NCBI GenBank assembly: GCA_022360095.1 | Contig: JAKSDK010001362.1 | Coordinates: 1-64,000, forward strand | Direction: 5' to 3' | DNA length: 64,000 nt | Origin: Phycisphaerales bacterium | GTDB taxonomy: Bacteria; Planctomycetota; Phycisphaerae; UBA1845; UTPLA1 | Shown here: piece by piece, positions 60,506-64,000 of the stretch | How positions within the stretch are numbered: the stretch's first letter is position 1 | Layout of the letters: the number at the start of each line of letters is the position of its first letter | The notes under the pieces: model-generated | What the model was told of the DNA's origin: nothing | What the model saw: only the letters and a program-made list of their open reading frames with translations | Databases searched by the model: none | Made by a program: the position numbers and the translations under genes

Positions 60506-62213
60506 TCAAGATCCCCGTATTTCCGCTTTCCATTCCAGCAAGACTTTTCGGGCTCGTCAACTGCTCGGAGAGCGATTTTATCAGCTCGAGCTTACCGTTG
60601 TGGATTCGCAGGATCGCATCGGCACTCGCCACGAGACGCATGTCATGTGTTGTGACAATCACGATGCGATCCCTCGCAACTGCCTTCAGCAACGCCACGA
60701 TAACGGCGCCGTGTTTTTGGTCGACGCCAGTAGTCGGTTCGTCGAGCAGAAGCAATGATGTATCAGTAATCATACTTCCTAACAGGGCCACGACTGTAGC
60801 CTGTCCTCCAGACAAGTCCGACACACGTTGTCGCCAAAAGAGGTGGGAGTATGGATTCAAGCTGGCGTCCTCAAAATAATCAGGCCCGAAGCCCAGCTGT
60901 TGGAGTTGCCGTCGAAGTGCAGTGATGACATCGCACTCGTGACGATTCTGATTAAATAAGAGCGCGGTTATCATGAAATCGCGAACCATCAAGGAGTGGC
61001 CGATCGTGAGAAATGGATTCTGGGTTACTAAAAAAATGGGTCTTCGGTGAGAGGGAATTCGATCGAGTGATTCGTGATTGAGCGCAAACGAACCGGTGTA
61101 GTTTTGAATCTGACCGCTGATTAATTTGAGTAATGTTGATTTACCGACGCCGTTTGACCCGACGAGTAACGTCAAGCCTTTTGTAAACTCCGCGCTGGCA
61201 CCATCGAAAACGACTCGATGAACCGGGCCATCGGCATATGAAAAGCAAACGTTGTGAATGTTCAGGAGATTTGCTCCGACCGGCTTACGAAACGGCGTCA
61301 ACAGGCGTCGCATCAGCTTGACGACATTTGCGTAGTCAAGCAGAGAAAGAACGAGCAATGTTGCAAGGACAATCTTCCATGATGAAGGATCGGGAGACGT
61401 GGCGAGTACTACATGGACCAGAGTGCCATAAAACAAAGCACCAAGCACGGCGCTTGCCTCTGGTGTTGTGAAAAAACTCGCCATTCGTGGCGTCGCAGCG
61501 CTACCAGATGACCCGACCACAGGAATTTCACGGCCTGCGACAATATTGCGAATCGCCTCGGTCGCACGGCGGACACAAAGAAACGCCGAAAGTGCGACCA
61601 CAAGGAATTCGAAACCACCACCAGACCTGGCGGTGCCAAGTTTGTGAACATAGATAGCACCGCCAAGTCCATAGAGCGAACCCGAAAAAACATAAGCCAT
61701 CATATACAGGACATTGGGTCCAAGGATCGGGTTGTTGACGAGAACACCGTCGCCACGTTTTCGGACTAGAATTCCAAAGTGCGTGCGATATGCGAACGTC
61801 GTTAACGCCAGGATGACCAGGGATAATAACCAAAGCCATGGTGGTGAAGCTGCGCCAGCGATTATGCCCGTGTCCGGAATACGTACGGATTCGCCGATGA
61901 GCTTCACCGAGATAGAATGGGCCGCAAGCGAGAAAACGACGCCGCACATGAGCTGTGGTACTCTTAGGCAGGCGGTCAGGGTCGCAACAAAACCAGAAAG
62001 CACGGCGCCTGAAACGGATCCCAAAATAATGGATGCAAAAGGACTTCCCGTTGCATTCGCAACCATCGCAGTGACTATGCCAGAGAGAACGACAACGCCA
62101 TCGAGTGAGACGTCAACCTCGTTCATGCGAACGAACAACAGTCCGAACCCAAGTATGATCGGAAGCCAGACGAGTCCATCACGGATCCCAAGTTGGAGTA
62201 TGTCAAGGGTCAT
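60495..62213 (-). CDS. ABC transporter permease fused to ATPase (PF04392-linked import system)
   Basis: A 572-residue fusion. Residues 1-310 form a BPD_transp_2-type permease with about nine helices (V-D-V-S-L-D-G-V-V-V-L-S-G-I-V near 33-47). Residues about 325-545 are an ABC ATPase: Walker A G-S-N-G-V-G-K-S-T, Q-loop V-T-Q-N-P, signature L-S-G-G-Q, Walker B L-L-L-L-D-E-P-T-T-G and T-T-H-D. Relatives are usually separate permease and ATPase genes beside a PF04392 binding protein, as here. The ATG at 62213 lies 43 bases after the binding-protein stop. The cargo is unknown; related systems have been proposed to carry aromatic amino acids or nucleoside-like compounds. Confidence 0.85.
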   Translation of the reverse strand: MTLDILQLGIRDGLVWLPIILGFGLLFVRMNEVDVSLDGVVVLSGIVTAMVANATGSPFASIILGSVSGAVLSGFVATLTACLRVPQLMCGVVFSLAAHSISVKLIGESVRIPDTGIIAGAASPPWLWLLSLVILALTTFAYRTHFGILVRKRGDGVLVNNPILGPNVLYMMAYVFSGSLYGLGGAIYVHKLGTARSGGGFEFLVVALSAFLCVRRATEAIRNIVAGREIPVVGSSGSAATPRMASFFTTPEASAVLGALFYGTLVHVVLATSPDPSSWKIVLATLLVLSLLDYANVVKLMRRLLTPFRKPVGANLLNIHNVCFSYADGPVHRVVFDGASAEFTKGLTLLVGSNGVGKSTLLKLISGQIQNYTGSFALNHESLDRIPSHRRPIFLVTQNPFLTIGHSLMVRDFMITALLFNQNRHECDVITALRRQLQQLGFGPDYFEDASLNPYSHLFWRQRVSDLSGGQATVVALLGSMITDTSLLLLDEPTTGVDQKHGAVIVALLKAVARDRIVIVTTHDMRLVASADAILRIHNGKLELIKSLSEQLTSPKSLAGMESGNTGILNGN

Positions 62214-62256
62214 CCGTTAGATCTCGCGCAAATTGGCTCCAAGTTTCCGATCATGT

Positions 62257-63276
62257 TCATTCGTATATCACAGCGTTTTTCAAGAATTCGGCGTCTAACG
62301 ATATGCCGCATTTCTGCAACGAAGTCTTGTTGACGTAAACGCGGGCCTCTTTCTGGGTAGTGATCGGCATCTTCGCTGGATCATCACCATTTAGGATGCG
62401 TAGGCACGTGTCGGCGGTCATCTGGCCGAGTTGACTATAACTGACCGATACGCCGATCGCAGCGCCGTTTTTGCGTACTGTTCCGTCATCCAAAGCAAAT
62501 ACGACCACCGGCTTATCTCGAAACTCATTGCAGATCTTTACAATCGCTGAGGCTTCGGTTGTTGCGGCTTTGTCATGCGGGATCACAATGCATGAACTTC
62601 CCCGGAGTAGGAGTGATTCCGTGACCGGTGCGACATCATTTGGCCCTGAAACTAATCCGGGAACCGTCTTTAACCCCTGGGATGTCAGAGCCGACTTGAG
62701 AGATAGTGCCGTGCTCTTCGAGTTGATTTCGCCTTCGTTGTACAAGATTCCGATTATTTGTTTGGTGCCGATCGCTTTGGCGATGATCTGAGCACTTTGA
62801 AGATAAATGTTGCGGTCAGGATTGTCGGAAACAATTGCGACCGCTGCTTTCCGTGGAGGAGTTAGCCCGATAGAGGTCAGTGATTCGACTTTTCTTGGAG
62901 CAGAGATGCAAGAAGCGACAACTTTGGGGAGTCGTTCTCGAAACTGGGGACCGAAAGCAGTGTTTGTGAGCTGCGTACCGATCGCGACGAGTATGTCAGG
63001 CTTAACACGCAAAGCCTGTTCGATCACGCTGTCGAACTTGCTTGGGTCGCCCTCGGCGCTAAGAACAGCTGAACTGACATTGGCATTATCGAGTTGCTTT
63101 TCGAAATCCATGCGAAACCGCTCAAAGGCATCGATAGTGACCGGAAACACGATGGCCACTTTGTGTTTGCGCTGGACCTGCGTATCCTTGTTGCAACCCG
63201 ACCCGACAGGAAACGCAACGACGAAACATGACATTATGATAGAGGCGACAGTGGTGAAATAGGCTCGACGATTCAT
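62257..63276 (-). CDS. ABC transporter substrate-binding lipoprotein (PF04392 type)
   Basis: A 339-residue protein. ATG at 63276 follows GAGGGA and opens a lipoprotein-like signal (hydrophobic residues about 8-22, lipobox V-G-S-G-C). The mature part is a two-lobe periplasmic-binding fold of the ABC_sub_bind family: V-A-I-V-F-P-V-T-I-D-A-F near 40-50, D-I-L-V-A-I-G-T-Q near 95, I-G-I-L-Y-N-E-G-E near 175 and P-V-V-V-F-A-L-D-D near 260. It would capture the ligand outside the membrane and pass it to the permease-ATPase fusion encoded next. It follows the partial upstream gene after 31 bases. Confidence 0.88.
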   Translation of the reverse strand: MNRRAYFTTVASIIMSCFVVAFPVGSGCNKDTQVQRKHKVAIVFPVTIDAFERFRMDFEKQLDNANVSSAVLSAEGDPSKFDSVIEQALRVKPDILVAIGTQLTNTAFGPQFRERLPKVVASCISAPRKVESLTSIGLTPPRKAAVAIVSDNPDRNIYLQSAQIIAKAIGTKQIIGILYNEGEINSKSTALSLKSALTSQGLKTVPGLVSGPNDVAPVTESLLLRGSSCIVIPHDKAATTEASAIVKICNEFRDKPVVVFALDDGTVRKNGAAIGVSVSYSQLGQMTADTCLRILNGDDPAKMPITTQKEARVYVNKTSLQKCGISLDAEFLKNAVIYE

Positions 63277-63307
63277 TTTTGGTCCCTCGTTCTCCAAATT
63301 CGTTGTA

Positions 63308-64000
63308 CTATTGCGGGTCGACGCACTTCCGAAGGCTGGAGAAGTCTGCGAGTGCTTTCTCGCCATCGGTTACATGAATGACAATCCCTGTGAGCGGGCG
63401 AGCTGCGTCGCCCGGTACCGTCCAATAGCAGATCAAGTCCTCCGGGCGTTTCACCAACGCAGGCTTCTTTTTAAGAAAGTAGATTTGATTTACGATCTTA
63501 AAATGGATAAATGACGTAGGGTTGTTGACTGCTTCATACGCCGGTCCAAATACTCGTTTCAAGACCTTGAGGTCCTGTGCGTAGGTCAAATATGTCTGGA
63601 GTTCGTCTACCCCGATTCCTTCCCGCTTCAAACGCTTGTGCATTTCGTCGTGGGAATTTTTTCGAGCAACGTTGTTTGCGATCCACATTCGAAGTAGGAC
63701 GTTTTTTCCGATTAGGGTCTTAATGGCGCTGTAATATGGATTCTCGTCGCCTTCAGGTTGGTAATGTGCATCGGATCGCGCGAGAAAGAACCAGCCCTCC
63801 TGGATTTTTCCACATTCGGCCAGCTTTCTTACTTCATCGGTAACGAGTTTTGCAGTTGCGTATACTTTTCCGAGCCCAGAGGTGAACGCTAAAGAGTCGT
63901 TCATTTTCAAATTGTATTTGTCTTCGAGGAGTGCACCCAAAGCATCCTCGTATCCGATGTCATATGCGTTTGCAATTTTCTGCAGTACGCCCGTGCTTGG
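63308..64000 (-). CDS. Partial gene: possible XRE-type HTH end plus unknown C-terminal domain
   Basis: The reading frame is open to the right edge of the window, so the start is missing. The first visible residues (P-S-T-G-V-L-Q-K-I-A-N-A-Y-D-I) resemble the last helices of an XRE/Cro helix-turn-helix domain. About 200 residues follow that I do not recognise, with W-F-F-L-A-R-S-D-A-H-Y and I-H-F-K-I-V-N-Q-I-Y-F-L-K-K-K. The gene is upstream of the ABC import genes on the same strand and could encode their regulator, sensing a ligand through its C-terminal domain. This is inference; the HTH match rests on about 30 residues. Confidence 0.6.
   Translation of the reverse strand, partial: PSTGVLQKIANAYDIGYEDALGALLEDKYNLKMNDSLAFTSGLGKVYATAKLVTDEVRKLAECGKIQEGWFFLARSDAHYQPEGDENPYYSAIKTLIGKNVLLRMWIANNVARKNSHDEMHKRLKREGIGVDELQTYLTYAQDLKVLKRVFGPAYEAVNNPTSFIHFKIVNQIYFLKKKPALVKRPEDLICYWTVPGDAARPLTGIVIHVTDGEKALADFSSLRKCVDPQ

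Overview
The window looks like a chromosome segment of a Planctomycetota bacterium, probably a Phycisphaerae-like lineage. Supporting signs are three ECF sigma factors, two of them paired with TPR-bearing Ser/Thr kinases; a PEP-CTERM protein; large Cys-rich surface proteins with thrombospondin type 3, HYR-like and VWA domains; dockerin-like tails; and a Gram-negative KDO gene (kdsB). GC content is high by eye, except in the last 4.3 kb. The taxonomic call is inference from gene content only.

Layout. 1-5.2 kb: 5' end of a type IV pilin-like gene, a polytopic membrane protein, a flippase-like (LPG synthase TM) protein and a secreted TSP3-repeat protein. 5.7-12.3 kb: a 1312-residue VWA/HYR surface protein, an M14 carboxypeptidase with a dockerin-like tail, and a membrane-anchored thioredoxin. 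12.3-19.4 kb: pyrG, an unknown membrane-anchored protein, kdsB, a glutathione peroxidase, metF, a TIGR01777 epimerase and a PEP-CTERM protein. 19.6-32.1 kb: two ECF sigma/TPR-kinase modules flank a divergent pair of secreted proteases (trypsin-like with P-domain; M12B-like metzincin). 32.5-42.7 kb: tRNA-Glu, a YbjQ-like protein, 6-phosphofructokinase, a GT-C-like protein, PolX, a three-gene TPR/membrane operon and ketol-acid reductoisomerase. 43.2-47.0 kb: lysine catabolism (lysine 6-aminotransferase plus ALDH7-type dehydrogenase), then a DUF433/DUF5615 toxin-antitoxin pair whose toxin is frameshifted. 47.0-58.6 kb: WecA-like transferase with a DegT aminotransferase, 2-oxoacid:ferredoxin oxidoreductase (korAB), tRNA-Leu, a third ECF sigma with an anti-sigma-like dockerin protein, pntAA-pntAB-pntB, and a histone-deacetylase-family hydrolase. 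59.1-64.0 kb: tRNA-Met followed by a lower-GC block with an ABC importer of the PF04392 type (permease and ATPase fused), a methyltransferase and a partial possible XRE-type regulator.

How the genes fit together. KdsB consumes the CTP made by PyrG, so that stretch may serve lipopolysaccharide precursor supply. Lysine aminotransferase and ALDH7 together convert lysine to 2-aminoadipate. KorAB and the transhydrogenase deal with low-potential electrons and NADPH. The sigma/kinase pairs next to secreted proteases suggest signal-controlled production of exoproteins.

The most unusual points are: a conserved terminator-like hairpin repeated five times; near-identical 11-bp elements upstream of each divergent protease; a VWA domain apparently inserted in a HYR domain; a possible Cys-containing C-terminal sorting signal (G-x-C-A-P) shared by two surface proteins; and the tRNA-linked ABC block.
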